64,000 nucleotides of DNA from Micromonospora globbae. Its GTDB lineage: Bacteria; Actinomycetota; Actinomycetes; Mycobacteriales; Micromonosporaceae. The stretch covers positions 103,208-167,207 of the forward strand of contig NZ_RAQQ01000018.1 of the NCBI RefSeq assembly GCF_003610785.1, written 5' to 3'. Each line of letters starts with the position of its first letter. Position 1 is the first letter of the stretch. The translations under genes were made by a program, and so were the position numbers. The notes under the pieces are model-generated. The model worked only from the letters and a program-made list of their open reading frames with translations. It was not told the DNA's origin and did not search any database. Of this stretch, positions 1 through 7,815 are shown piece after piece.

Positions 1-820
1 CCTCGGCCTCGAGGTCCATGTTCTGGACCAGGGCCTTGATCGCCTCGGCGCCCATGCCGCCCGTGAAGTACTCGCCGAACCGGTCCCGCAGCTCGCGGTA
101 GAGCAGCTCGTCGGTGACCAGCTGCTTCGGCTCCAGCTTGCGGAACGTGTCCAGCACCTCGTCGAGGCGGTCGATCTCGCGCTGGGCCCGGTCGCGGATC
201 TGGCGCATCTCGCGCTCTCCGCCCTCCTTGACCTTGCGCCGGACGTCCGCCTTCGCGCCCTCGGCCTCCAGCTCGGCCAGGTCGGCCTCGAGCTTGGCGG
301 CCCGCTTCTCGATCTCCGAGTCGCGGCTGTTCTCGGCCTGCCGCTTCTCGGCCAGGATCTCGTTCTCGATCGTCGCGAGGTCGCGGTGACGCGCCTCGGC
401 GTCCACGCTCGTCACGACGTACGAGGCGAAGTAGATGATCTTCTCGAGGTCCTTGGGGGCGAGGTCCAGCAGGTAGCCCAGCCGGCTCGGCACGCCCTTG
501 AAGTACCAGATGTGGGTCACCGGAGCGGCCAGCTCGATGTGACCCATCCGCTCGCGACGGACCTTGGACCGGGTCACCTCGACGCCGCAGCGCTCGCAGA
601 TGATGCCCTTGAACCGGACGCGCTTGTACTTACCGCAGTAGCACTCCCAGTCCCGCTGGGGCCCGAAGATCTTCTCGCAGAAGAGCCCGTCCTTCTCCGG
701 CTTCAGGGTGCGGTAGTTGATCGTCTCGGGCTTCTTCACCTCGCCGTGCGACCACTGACGGATGTCGTCGGCGGTCGCCAGGCCAATCCGCAACTCGTCG
801 AAAAAGTTGACGTCGAGCAC
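1..820 (-). CDS. rpoC: RNA polymerase beta' subunit, N-terminal part (cut by window edge)
   Basis: This is the first ~273 residues of the beta' subunit of RNA polymerase, which with beta forms the catalytic cleft. The visible part holds the N-terminal zinc-binding region (ECYCGKYKRVRFKGIICERC), the clamp segment (RMGHIELAAPVTHIWYFKG) and a charged coiled-coil rich in Glu, Arg and Lys. The start is a GTG (VLDVNFFDELRIGLA) preceded by a GAGGGA box about 9 bases upstream. It lies 90 bp downstream of rpoB, so the two are almost certainly cotranscribed. The 3' part, including the Mg-binding NADFDGD motif, lies outside the window. Identity is secure. Confidence 0.98.
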   Translation of the reverse strand, partial: MLDVNFFDELRIGLATADDIRQWSHGEVKKPETINYRTLKPEKDGLFCEKIFGPQRDWECYCGKYKRVRFKGIICERCGVEVTRSKVRRERMGHIELAAPVTHIWYFKGVPSRLGYLLDLAPKDLEKIIYFASYVVTSVDAEARHRDLATIENEILAEKRQAENSRDSEIEKRAAKLEADLAELEAEGAKADVRRKVKEGGEREMRQIRDRAQREIDRLDEVLDTFRKLEPKQLVTDELLYRELRDRFGEYFTGGMGAEAIKALVQNMDLEAE

Positions 821-910
821 GTTATATATCCCTCACACGTCGCTTTGTTGCGCCAGCAGCTCATCGGGGTCGGGCCCCGGGGGCGGTCGCCCGCCCCCGG
901 AGGCTCGACG

Positions 911-3900
911 TCACACTTCCTCGACCGAGCTCGGCTCGCGCCGGGACAGGTCGATGCCCAGCTCCTCGGCGGCCCGGAACACCTCGTCGTCGGTCTCGCG
1001 CATCTCGAGGGCCACGCCGTCGCTGGAGAGCACCTCGACGTTGAGGCACAGCGACTGCAGCTCCTTGAGCAGCACCTTGAACGACTCCGGGATGCCCGGC
1101 TCCGGGATGTTCTCGCCCTTGACGATGGCCTCGTAGACCTTCACCCGGCCGAGAACGTCGTCGGACTTGATCGTCAGCAGCTCCTGCAGGGCGTACGCGG
1201 CGCCGTACGCCTGCATCGCCCAGCACTCCATCTCACCGAAGCGCTGACCACCGAACTGCGCCTTACCACCCAGCGGCTGCTGCGTGATCATCGAGTACGG
1301 ACCGGTCGACCGAGCGTGGATCTTGTCGTCGACCAGGTGGTTGAGCTTCAGGATGTAGATGTAGCCGACCGCGATCGGGTCCGGCAGCGGCTCACCGGAG
1401 CGGCCGTCGAACAGCCGCGCCTTGCCGCTGCGGCCGATCAGCTGCTGGCCGTCGCGGTTGGGCAGCGTCGACTCGAGCAGACCGGCGATCTCCTCCTCGC
1501 GGGCACCGTCGAAGACCGGGGTGGCCACGTTGGTGTCCGGCTCGGACTCGTCGGCGCCGATCGCCTGGAGCTGCCGCTTCCACTCGGCGTCCTCGCCCTC
1601 GATCTTCCAGCCGGTCTTGGCCACCCAGCCGAGGTGCGTCTCCAGCACCTGGCCGATGTTCATCCGGCTCGGCACACCCAGCGGGTTGAGCACGATGTCG
1701 ACCGGGGTGCCGTCCTCGAGGAACGGCATGTCCTCGATCGGGAGGATCTTGGAGATGACGCCCTTGTTGCCGTGACGGCCGGCGAGCTTGTCGCCGTCCT
1801 GGATCTTCCGCTTCTGGGCGACGTAGACCCGGACCAGCTCGTTGACGCCCGGAGGCAGCTCGTCGCCGTCCTCGCGGGAGAAGGTACGCACGCCGATGAC
1901 CGTGCCGGTCTCACCGTGCGGCACCTTCAGCGAGGTGTCCCGGACCTCGCGCGCCTTCTCGCCGAAGATCGCGCGGAGCAGCCGCTCCTCCGGGGTCAGC
2001 TCGGTCTCACCCTTCGGGGTGACCTTGCCGACCAGGATGTCGCCGGGGACGACCTCGGCGCCGATCCGGATGATGCCGCGCTCGTCGAGGTCGGCGAGCA
2101 TCTCCTCGCTGACGTTCGGGATGTCGCGGGTGATCTCCTCCGGGCCGAGCTTGGTGTCCCGGGCGTCGACCTCGTGCTCCTCGATGTGGATCGAGGTGAG
2201 CACGTCCTGCTGCACGAGGCGCTGCGACAGGATGATCGCGTCCTCGTAGTTGTGGCCCTCCCAGGTCATGAACGCCACGAGCAGGTTGCGCCCGAGCGCC
2301 ATCTCGCCCTCGTCGGTGCACGGGCCGTCGGCGATGACCTGGCCGGCCTCGACGCGGTCGCCCTCGAAGACGACCGGCTTCTGGTTGACGCAGGAGCCGG
2401 CGTTGGAGCGGCGGAACTTGTGCAGCAGGTACGTCCGGCGGTGGCCGTCGTCCTGGTGGACGGTGATGTAGTCGGCGCAGAGGTCCTCGACGACACCGCC
2501 GACCTCGGCGACCACCACGTCACCGGCGTCCACGGCCGCCCGGTACTCCATGCCGGTGCCGACCAGCGGCGCCTCGGCCTTGACCAGCGGCACCGCCTGG
2601 CGCTGCATGTTCGCGCCCATGAGCGCCCGGTTGGCGTCGTCGTGCTCGAGGAACGGGATCATCGCCGTCGCGACCGAGGTCATCTGCCGCGGCGACACGT
2701 CCATGTAGTCCACGGCCTCCGGCGGGACGTCCTCCGTCTCGCCGCCCTTACGGCGGACCAGGACGCGGTCCTCGGCGAACGAGCCGTCGGACTTCAGCGG
2801 CGCGTTGGCCTGCGCCTTGACGTACCGGTCCTCCTCGTCCGCGGTCAGGTAGTCGATCTGGTCGGTGACCCGACCGTCGACGACCTTCCGGTACGGCGTC
2901 TCGATGAAGCCGAACGGGTTGACCCGGGCGAAGGTGGAGAGCGCGCCGATCAGACCGATGTTCGGGCCTTCCGGCGTCTCGATCGGGCACATCCGGCCGT
3001 AGTGGGACGGGTGCACGTCACGGACCTCGAAGCCGGCCCGCTCCCGGGACAGACCACCCGGGCCGAGCGCGCTCAGCCGGCGCCGGTGGGTCAGGCCCGC
3101 CAGCGGGTTGGTCTGGTCCATGAACTGGGACAGCTGCGACGTGCCGAAGAACTCCTTGATCGCCGCCACGACCGGGCGGATGTTGATCAGGGTCTGCGGC
3201 GTGATCGCCTCGACGTCCTGGGTGGTCATCCGCTCCCGGACGACCCGCTCCATGCGGGACAGGCCGACCCGGACCTGGTTCTGGATCAGCTCGCCCACCG
3301 TGCGCAGGCGCCGGTTGCCGAAGTGGTCGATGTCGTCGGCCTCGTAGCCGTCCTCACCGGCGTGCAGCCGGCACAGGTACTCCACGGTGGCGACGATGTC
3401 GTCCTCGGTCAGCGTGCCGGTGGTGATCGGCACGTCGATGTTGAGCTTCTTGTTGAACTTGTACCGGCCGACCTTGGCCAGGTCGTACCGCTTCGGGTTG
3501 AAGAAGAGGTTGTCGAGCAGGGTCTGCGCGTTCTCACGCGTCGGCGGCTCGCCGGGGCGCAGCTTGCGGTAGATGTCGAGCAGCGCCTCGTCCTGGCCGG
3601 CGATGTGGTCCTTCTCGAGCGTGGTCATCATGAGCTCGGACCAGCCGAAGCGCTCACGGATCTGCTCGTTGGACCAACCGATGGCCTTGAGCAGGACCGT
3701 GACGGCCTGCCGGCGCTTGCGGTCGATGCGGACGCCGACCGTGTCGCGCTTGTCGATGTCGAACTCCAGCCAGGCACCCCGGCTCGGGATGACCTTGACG
3801 CTGGAGAGGTCGCGGTCGGAGGTCTTGTCCGGCTGCTTGTCGAAGTAGACGCCCGGGGACCGGACGAGCTGGCTCACCACGACGCGCTCGGTGCCGTTGA

Positions 3901-4342
3901 TGATGAAGGTGCCCTTCGGCGTCATCATCGGGAAGTCACCCATGAACACCGTCTGGCTCTTGATCTCGCCAGTGGTGTTGTTGGTGAACTCCGCGGTCAC
4001 GAAGAGCGGGGCGCAGTACGTGAGGTCCTTCTCCTTGCACTCCTCGATCGAGGCCTTGACCTCGTCGAAGCGCGGGGACGAGAAGGAGAGCGACATGGTG
4101 CCGGAGAAGTCCTCAATGGGACTGATCTCGTCGAGGATCTCCGCGAGACCCGAGCGTGCGTGCGGGTCGTCCGCCGACCGGCCCTGCCAGGCCTCGTTGC
4201 CGATCAGCCAGTCGAAGGACTCGGTCTGGATGGCGAGGAGGTTGGGGACCTCGAGGTGTTCGGTGATCCTGCCGAAAGAAACTCGGCGGGGAGCGAATGC
4301 GCTCGACGTACGACTGGTCTTCGCAGGGCGGGAAGCTGCCAA
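911..4342 (-). CDS. rpoB: RNA polymerase beta subunit
   Basis: Full-length beta subunit of 1143 residues, the usual actinobacterial size. I chose a TTG start (protein begins (M)AASRPAKTSRTSSAF) because a GGAAGGA box sits about 6 bases upstream and it matches the family N-terminus. Upstream in-frame codons would add an unlikely cysteine-rich extension that runs through the candidate promoter. The rifampicin-binding cluster is near residues 396-422 and reads FGTSQLSQFMDQTNPLAG followed by LTHRRRLSALGPGG. The positions classically mutated in resistance (the Asp of FMDQ, the His of LTH, the Ser of RRLSA) are wild type. Relative to mycobacteria, the MDQNNPLSG segment is MDQTNPLAG. Downstream, IETPEGPNIGLI and the GDKLAGRHGNKG active-site region are intact. 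rpoC follows after 90 bp. Confidence 0.98.
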   Translation of the reverse strand: MAASRPAKTSRTSSAFAPRRVSFGRITEHLEVPNLLAIQTESFDWLIGNEAWQGRSADDPHARSGLAEILDEISPIEDFSGTMSLSFSSPRFDEVKASIEECKEKDLTYCAPLFVTAEFTNNTTGEIKSQTVFMGDFPMMTPKGTFIINGTERVVVSQLVRSPGVYFDKQPDKTSDRDLSSVKVIPSRGAWLEFDIDKRDTVGVRIDRKRRQAVTVLLKAIGWSNEQIRERFGWSELMMTTLEKDHIAGQDEALLDIYRKLRPGEPPTRENAQTLLDNLFFNPKRYDLAKVGRYKFNKKLNIDVPITTGTLTEDDIVATVEYLCRLHAGEDGYEADDIDHFGNRRLRTVGELIQNQVRVGLSRMERVVRERMTTQDVEAITPQTLINIRPVVAAIKEFFGTSQLSQFMDQTNPLAGLTHRRRLSALGPGGLSRERAGFEVRDVHPSHYGRMCPIETPEGPNIGLIGALSTFARVNPFGFIETPYRKVVDGRVTDQIDYLTADEEDRYVKAQANAPLKSDGSFAEDRVLVRRKGGETEDVPPEAVDYMDVSPRQMTSVATAMIPFLEHDDANRALMGANMQRQAVPLVKAEAPLVGTGMEYRAAVDAGDVVVAEVGGVVEDLCADYITVHQDDGHRRTYLLHKFRRSNAGSCVNQKPVVFEGDRVEAGQVIADGPCTDEGEMALGRNLLVAFMTWEGHNYEDAIILSQRLVQQDVLTSIHIEEHEVDARDTKLGPEEITRDIPNVSEEMLADLDERGIIRIGAEVVPGDILVGKVTPKGETELTPEERLLRAIFGEKAREVRDTSLKVPHGETGTVIGVRTFSREDGDELPPGVNELVRVYVAQKRKIQDGDKLAGRHGNKGVISKILPIEDMPFLEDGTPVDIVLNPLGVPSRMNIGQVLETHLGWVAKTGWKIEGEDAEWKRQLQAIGADESEPDTNVATPVFDGAREEEIAGLLESTLPNRDGQQLIGRSGKARLFDGRSGEPLPDPIAVGYIYILKLNHLVDDKIHARSTGPYSMITQQPLGGKAQFGGQRFGEMECWAMQAYGAAYALQELLTIKSDDVLGRVKVYEAIVKGENIPEPGIPESFKVLLKELQSLCLNVEVLSSDGVALEMRETDDEVFRAAEELGIDLSRREPSSVEEV

Positions 4343-4469
4343 GATGCGTCCTTCCGAGGACCGGTGCTGCAGAACGGCTGGTACGCGTGCACTCCAATGA
4401 CCCCACCAGAAATATCCGGAAACGGACATTTCCGAGCAGGGGTCAAGTCGGAAGGCAGCGCAAACTAGC

Positions 4470-4498
4470 AGTGTAGCCGAGAGGCTAACCGCTGTCCA
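4470..4498 (-). promoter_or_regulatory. Candidate housekeeping-sigma promoter of rpoB-rpoC
   Basis: Read on the minus strand there is a -35-like TGGACA (4498-4493), a 17-bp spacer and a -10-like TACACT (4475-4470). Each hexamer is close to the consensus TTGACA/TATAAT, and the spacing is optimal. The -10 lies about 130 bp upstream of the rpoB TTG start, leaving an untranslated leader. This would give rpoBC a promoter separate from rplJL, as is known in other actinobacteria. It is inferred from sequence only. Confidence 0.6.
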
Positions 4499-4823
4499 GC
4501 CCACCCCCACAGGTCATTGCGGAACGTGCTCCGGGACCCCGGAAACCGGGTCGACCGGGCCGCTCGGAACGCAATGTTCCCGCTGGGCCGCTCGGGTGCC
4601 GCGGACGATGGTGCCGCCGCTGCAATACCCGCCTGGTGGCCGTCGCAAGCGCGGAAGGTCTTGCTGGTGTCAGCGTGCCTGGCAGCCCGGTGCCGCGTCA
4701 AGGCCCGGCCTCCGGGTCGCCGCGTCTTTCCCGCCCGTCCGGCCCGGCGACCCGTCGCACGCCGACCCCGCCCTGCGCGTGGACGCCCAGCTCACGCGCG
4801 CTGCCGCCGGGGTCACCAACGCG

Positions 4824-4857
4824 GCGGGCGGCGACCCGCTGTCGGATCGCCGCCCGC
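4824..4857 (-). terminator. Hairpin after rplL: terminator or partial attenuator
   Basis: A perfect 11-bp inverted repeat (GCGGGCGGCGA / TCGCCGCCCGC) with a 12-nt loop begins 60 bp beyond the rplL stop. There is no T-run, as is common for GC-rich actinobacterial terminators. It probably reduces read-through from rplJL into rpoBC; whether it is complete or partial cannot be told from sequence. Confidence 0.55.
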
Positions 4858-4875
4858 TGTGGCGCGGTGTGTGCC

Positions 4876-4893
4876 CCGGCTCACGTGAGCCGG
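4876..4893. repeat. 18-bp perfect palindrome CCGGCTCACGTGAGCCGG
   Basis: The palindrome is perfectly symmetric about its ACGT centre and lies 24 bp past the rplL stop, just before the 4824-4857 hairpin in transcription order. It could form a hairpin that helps termination or RNA processing, or serve as a protein-binding site. The two dyads together make an unusually structured 70-bp rplL 3' region. Confidence 0.5.
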
Positions 4894-4916
4894 ACACGCG
4901 CAGGTGGAGCCTCAGG

Positions 4917-5306
4917 TCACTTGAGGGTGACCTTGGCGCCCTCACCCTCGAGCTTGGCCTTGGCCTTGTCGGCGGTCTCCTTGTTGACCTTCTCCAGGAC
5001 CGGCTTCGGCGCGCCCTCGACCAGGTCCTTGGCCTCCTTGAGGCCCAGGCCGGTCAGCTCACGCACGACCTTGATGACCTGGATCTTCTTGCCACCGTCG
5101 GCGTCGAGGATGACGTCGAACTCGTCCTTCTCCTCCTCGGCCGGGGCGGCGGCACCGCCGGCGGCCGGGGCACCCGCGGCCACGGCGACCGGGGCGGCGG
5201 CGGTGACCTCGAAGGTCTCCTCGAACTGCTTCACGAACTCGGAGAGCTCGATCAGCGTCATCTCCTTGAACGCGTCGAGCAGCTCTTCGGTGCTGAGCTT
5301 CGCCAT
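4917..5306 (-). CDS. rplL: 50S ribosomal protein L7/L12
   Basis: L7/L12 forms the flexible stalk of the large subunit that recruits translation GTPases. The product is 129 residues: an N-terminal dimerisation helix pair (MAKLSTEELLDAFKEMTLIE), an alanine-rich hinge, and the globular C-terminal domain with EEEKDEFDVIL and the conserved KVVRELTGLGLKEAKDLVE helix. The start ATG follows a GGAAAGGA box, so an in-frame codon 18 bases earlier is not needed. It lies 54 bp downstream of rplJ in the classic rplJ-rplL pair. Confidence 0.98.
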   Translation of the reverse strand: MAKLSTEELLDAFKEMTLIELSEFVKQFEETFEVTAAAPVAVAAGAPAAGGAAAPAEEEKDEFDVILDADGGKKIQVIKVVRELTGLGLKEAKDLVEGAPKPVLEKVNKETADKAKAKLEGEGAKVTLK

Positions 5307-5360
5307 GTCTGGCGTCCTTTCCAACTTGAGTTACTAAGACTGAACGGGCACCGGGAGGCC

Positions 5361-5906
5361 TCAGGCCGCCTCGGCGCCCTCCTTCTCGCGCTTCTCCGCC
5401 AGGGCGGCCGCCGCACGGGCGGCCTTGGAGAGCGGGGCCTGGAACAGGGCCGCGGCCTTGCTCAGGTTGCCCTTCATGGCGCCGGCCAGCTTGGCCAGCA
5501 GCACCTCGCGGGACTCCAGGTCGGCGAGCTTCGTGACCTCGGCCGCGGAAATGGCCTTGCCCTCGAAGACGCCGCCCTTGATGACGAGCTTCGGGTTGGC
5601 CTTCGCGAAGTCGCGAAGCCCCTTCGCCGCCTCGACGACGTCGCCCGAAACGAAAGTCAGCGCGGTAGGACCGGTGAACAGCTCGTCGAGGCCGGAGATG
5701 CCTGCCTCGGACGCGGCACGCTTGGCCAGCGTGTTCTTCGCGACCGTGTAGGTGGTCTCCTTGCCGAGCGAGCGTCGCAGCTGCGTGAGCTGGGAAACCG
5801 TCAGACCGCGGTACTCGGTCAGCACCGTGGCGCCCGCGTTGCGGAAGCTCTCGGTCAGCTCGGCGACGGCCGTGGCCTTGTCGGCCCGGATCGGCTTGTC
5901 CGCCAT
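5361..5906 (-). CDS. rplJ: 50S ribosomal protein L10
   Basis: L10 anchors L7/L12 dimers to the ribosome and in many bacteria represses its own operon by binding its mRNA leader. The product is 181 residues, beginning MADKPIRADKATAVAELTE after a strong GAGGAGGGA box. The N-terminal RNA-binding domain (YRGLTVSQLTQLRRSL, NTLAKRAA) and the Ala/Glu-rich C-terminal helix that binds L7/L12 (residues ~150-181) are both present. A frame extending upstream would run into the leader hairpin and is rejected. rplL follows immediately. Confidence 0.98.
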   Translation of the reverse strand: MADKPIRADKATAVAELTESFRNAGATVLTEYRGLTVSQLTQLRRSLGKETTYTVAKNTLAKRAASEAGISGLDELFTGPTALTFVSGDVVEAAKGLRDFAKANPKLVIKGGVFEGKAISAAEVTKLADLESREVLLAKLAGAMKGNLSKAAALFQAPLSKAARAAAALAEKREKEGAEAA

Positions 5907-5988
5907 GTCCCTCCTCTCTCGTTGCTCGAGGCTGGTCGCCGTCGGGAACGGGCGCTCACGACGGCGGCTCAGGAAGCGCGACAACGAG

Positions 5989-6007
5989 AAAAGCCCCGGC
6001 GCGGGGC
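5989..6007 (-). terminator. Terminator-like hairpin in the rplJ leader (possible attenuator)
   Basis: On the minus strand GCCCC-GCGCC-GGGGC is followed directly by TTTTCTCGTT. This is a compact intrinsic-terminator shape and unusual here because it has a U-run. It ends about 85 bp upstream of the rplJ start and downstream of the candidate promoter. It could therefore be an attenuator controlling rplJL rather than the end of the ABC operon. Confidence 0.45.
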
Positions 6008-6162
6008 GCACGGGGCGAGGGCCGGCGACGCGGGCACGGTCGGCGGGCCGTGCTGCACTGCCGATTTTCGCTTGCCGCCCTGCGCGGGTCGCCCGTCGTC
6101 GCGGGACCTTCGACCGTGCCGAGGCACGGTGACCAGCGGTCTCTGGGTGGAACTTCGCGCCA

Positions 6163-6192
6163 AGGTTACGCGACCCGCACCGGAAGCGCCAA
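6163..6192 (-). promoter_or_regulatory. Candidate promoter of rplJ-rplL
   Basis: On the minus strand TTGGCG (6192-6187) and TAACCT (6168-6163) are separated by 18 bp, a fair match to a vegetative promoter. It lies directly downstream of the ABC permease stop and upstream of the dyads of the rplJ leader, where a promoter for rplJL is expected. Confidence 0.4.
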
Positions 6193-6216
6193 ATCGCCCC
6201 CGTGCTGTGCGCCGGC

Positions 6217-6906
6217 TCACATGCGCGACCGGCGCCACCAGACGTAGCCGGCCAGGGCCACGGCGCTCCAGGCCATCGCCCAGACGGTGAGCAGCGCCGC
6301 GGTCGTCGCCGGGAGCGCCCCGGCAGTGGCTCGGGCGGTCGCCATGATCGGGGGCGCCAGCCAGGGCACCGCCGAGCCGCTCAGGCCGAGCACGACCGCG
6401 CCGACCCCGCCGAGGGCCAGCACCGCGACGCCGTACCCGGCACTGCCCGTGCAGGCGCGGCTCGCGAGCGCCCCGAGCAGCACCGCCGGGGGTACGGCCA
6501 GCAGGTGCGCCCAGAGCCCGAGGAGCAGACCGACGGCGATCGACCGGTCGCCCGGCTCGACCGGGCCGGTGACACCGCCGACCAGCCACGGGAAGACCAG
6601 CGCGACGGCGACCGTGCCGAGTGCCGCCACCACGGCGGCGAGCAGCCCGGCGATCCGCTCGCGCCGGGCGCCGACCGTCACCTGGGCGAGCCGACGCTGC
6701 CCGTCCGGCTCCGCGTCCAGCAGCACCTTGGTCTGCCAGGCGAGCACCGGGAACAGGACCACCGCCGAGACGCCGTACGCCTCACCGGCCTGTGCCCGCC
6801 CGCCGCCGTAGAGGGTGCCGAGGACGACCAGCCCGGCGAGCAGCGGCGCCACCGCCCGCCCGGTACGCAGGAACCCGGCCAGCCGGAGCCGGAGCAGCGC
6901 GGTCAC
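6217..6906 (-). CDS. ABC transporter, membrane subunit (ABC-2-like)
   Basis: A 229-residue integral membrane protein with about six hydrophobic segments (for example around residues 18-34, 45-60, 85-112, 125-150, 160-178 and 200-222). It ends in a basic WWRRSRM tail. The GTG start overlaps the stop of the upstream ATPase gene by 4 bp (GTGA), so the two are translationally coupled and almost certainly form one exporter. No substrate can be inferred. The pair lies between rplA and rplJ, a place where other actinobacteria carry unrelated genes. Confidence 0.8.
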   Translation of the reverse strand: MTALLRLRLAGFLRTGRAVAPLLAGLVVLGTLYGGGRAQAGEAYGVSAVVLFPVLAWQTKVLLDAEPDGQRRLAQVTVGARRERIAGLLAAVVAALGTVAVALVFPWLVGGVTGPVEPGDRSIAVGLLLGLWAHLLAVPPAVLLGALASRACTGSAGYGVAVLALGGVGAVVLGLSGSAVPWLAPPIMATARATAGALPATTAALLTVWAMAWSAVALAGYVWWRRSRM

Positions 6907-7739
6907 CGGACCACCTCGTCCGCCGGATCCGCCGGGCGGGCACCCGGCACGGGCTCCCGGACGTCGGGGCGCCCCCCATCCGGCGGCACGGGGTCGTCCG
7001 GCGGCTCACCGCCGGGGCGTACGCCCAGCACCCGGTGGCCCTCGGCCCGCAGGCGGGCGACGGTGCCGGCCACCCGCGCGGCGGCCACCTCCACCTCGAC
7101 CACGGCGAACCCGGCTCCCCCGCTCGGCGCCTCCTCGGTCACCAGGCCGTCGGCCACCGTCCACCGGCGCGCGCCGGGCAGCCGGGCGACCTCACCCCGG
7201 TGGTCGCTGACCAGCACCGACCCGCCGGCCGTCAGCACCTCGTCGACGAGTTCGGGGACCAGCTCGCGGGCGGTGGCGTCCAGCCCCTCCCACGGCTCGT
7301 CGAGGACGAGCAGGCCGGGTCGGCGGAGCATGGCCTGGGCCAGGCCGACCTTCTGGGCCGTCCCCTTCGACAGCTCGGGCAGGCGGACCCCGCGGAACCG
7401 GGCGAGGCCGAGCCGCTCGACCCAGGTGTCCACGGCGCGGCCGGCCTCGGACGGGGGCAGCCCGGCCATCCGGCCCATCGCGGTGAGGTAGTGCGCCACC
7501 GTGAAGGGCTGGTCGGCGGGGAACCGCTCGGGAACCCAACCGACCCGGGCCGGCCGCCCCGTCACCCGCCCCCGGCCCGGCCGGATCACCCCGGCGGCCA
7601 CCTGGAGCAGGGTCGACTTCCCGACCCCGTTACGGCCGAGCACGACCGCCACCTCGCCCGCACCGAGTTCCGCGTCCGCACCCCGCAGCACCCACGACCC
7701 CCGCCGGTGGTACCGCAGCCAGACGTTCTCCAGCCGCAT
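6903..7739 (-). CDS. ABC transporter, ATP-binding subunit
   Basis: An ABC ATPase of about 278 residues. It has Walker A (GRNGVGKST, ~residues 34-42), a variant signature motif (LSKGTAQK instead of LSGGQ), Walker B (LLVLDEPWEGLD) and the switch His (VSDHRGE). After the NTPase core the C-terminal ~90 residues are a poorly conserved extension rich in Pro, Gly and Arg. I chose the ATG giving MRLENVWLRYHRRG; a GTG 21 bases earlier is possible. It starts about 30 bp after the rplKA terminator hairpin, so it may have its own promoter or depend on read-through. Confidence 0.85.
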   Translation of the reverse strand: MRLENVWLRYHRRGSWVLRGADAELGAGEVAVVLGRNGVGKSTLLQVAAGVIRPGRGRVTGRPARVGWVPERFPADQPFTVAHYLTAMGRMAGLPPSEAGRAVDTWVERLGLARFRGVRLPELSKGTAQKVGLAQAMLRRPGLLVLDEPWEGLDATARELVPELVDEVLTAGGSVLVSDHRGEVARLPGARRWTVADGLVTEEAPSGGAGFAVVEVEVAAARVAGTVARLRAEGHRVLGVRPGGEPPDDPVPPDGGRPDVREPVPGARPADPADEVVR

Positions 7740-7767
7740 GCGACGAGCCTGCCACATCACAGACGCG

Positions 7768-7801
7768 ACAGGGCGCCGCCACGGTCGTGGCGGCGCCCTG
7801 T
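7768..7801 (-). terminator. rplK-rplA terminator
   Basis: A perfect 15-bp stem (ACAGGGCGCCGCCAC / GTGGCGGCGCCCTGT) with a GGTC tetraloop begins 14 bp after the rplA stop. This is a textbook GC-rich actinobacterial terminator. It is also symmetric enough to act on the other strand. Confidence 0.85.
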
Positions 7802-7815
7802 GACGCGGGAGGGGC

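Larger units (their letters stand above)
4343..4916. other. rplL-rpoB intergenic region (about 575 bp)
   Basis: No protein-coding gene is supported here. The region holds a candidate promoter for rpoB (4470-4498) and two strong dyad elements just after rplL (4824-4857 and 4876-4893). Frames are open on both strands but have no family resemblance and cover the dyads, so I read them as chance open frames of GC-rich DNA. The stretch around 4400-4480 is visibly more AT-rich than its surroundings, as expected for a promoter and leader. Confidence 0.7.
5907..6216 (-). promoter_or_regulatory. Structured leader upstream of rplJ (probable L10 autoregulatory leader)
   Basis: The 310 bp between the ABC permease stop and the rplJ start hold no supportable gene. 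In transcription order on the minus strand they contain a candidate promoter (6192-6163), a perfect 8-bp inverted repeat with a 2-nt loop (ACCGTGCC/GGCACGGT, 6113-6130), and a short GC hairpin followed by TTTT (6007-5989). L10 leaders of this general build are known in other bacteria. I have not matched the kink-turn motif itself, so the L10-leader label is an inference from position and structure. Confidence 0.5.

Noticed and set aside
386..4468. A 1360-codon open frame on the plus strand opposite rpoB.
   Set aside because: It mirrors rpoB codon by codon, is rich in Asp/Val/Leu/Arg as expected of the antisense of GC-rich genes, and has no family features.
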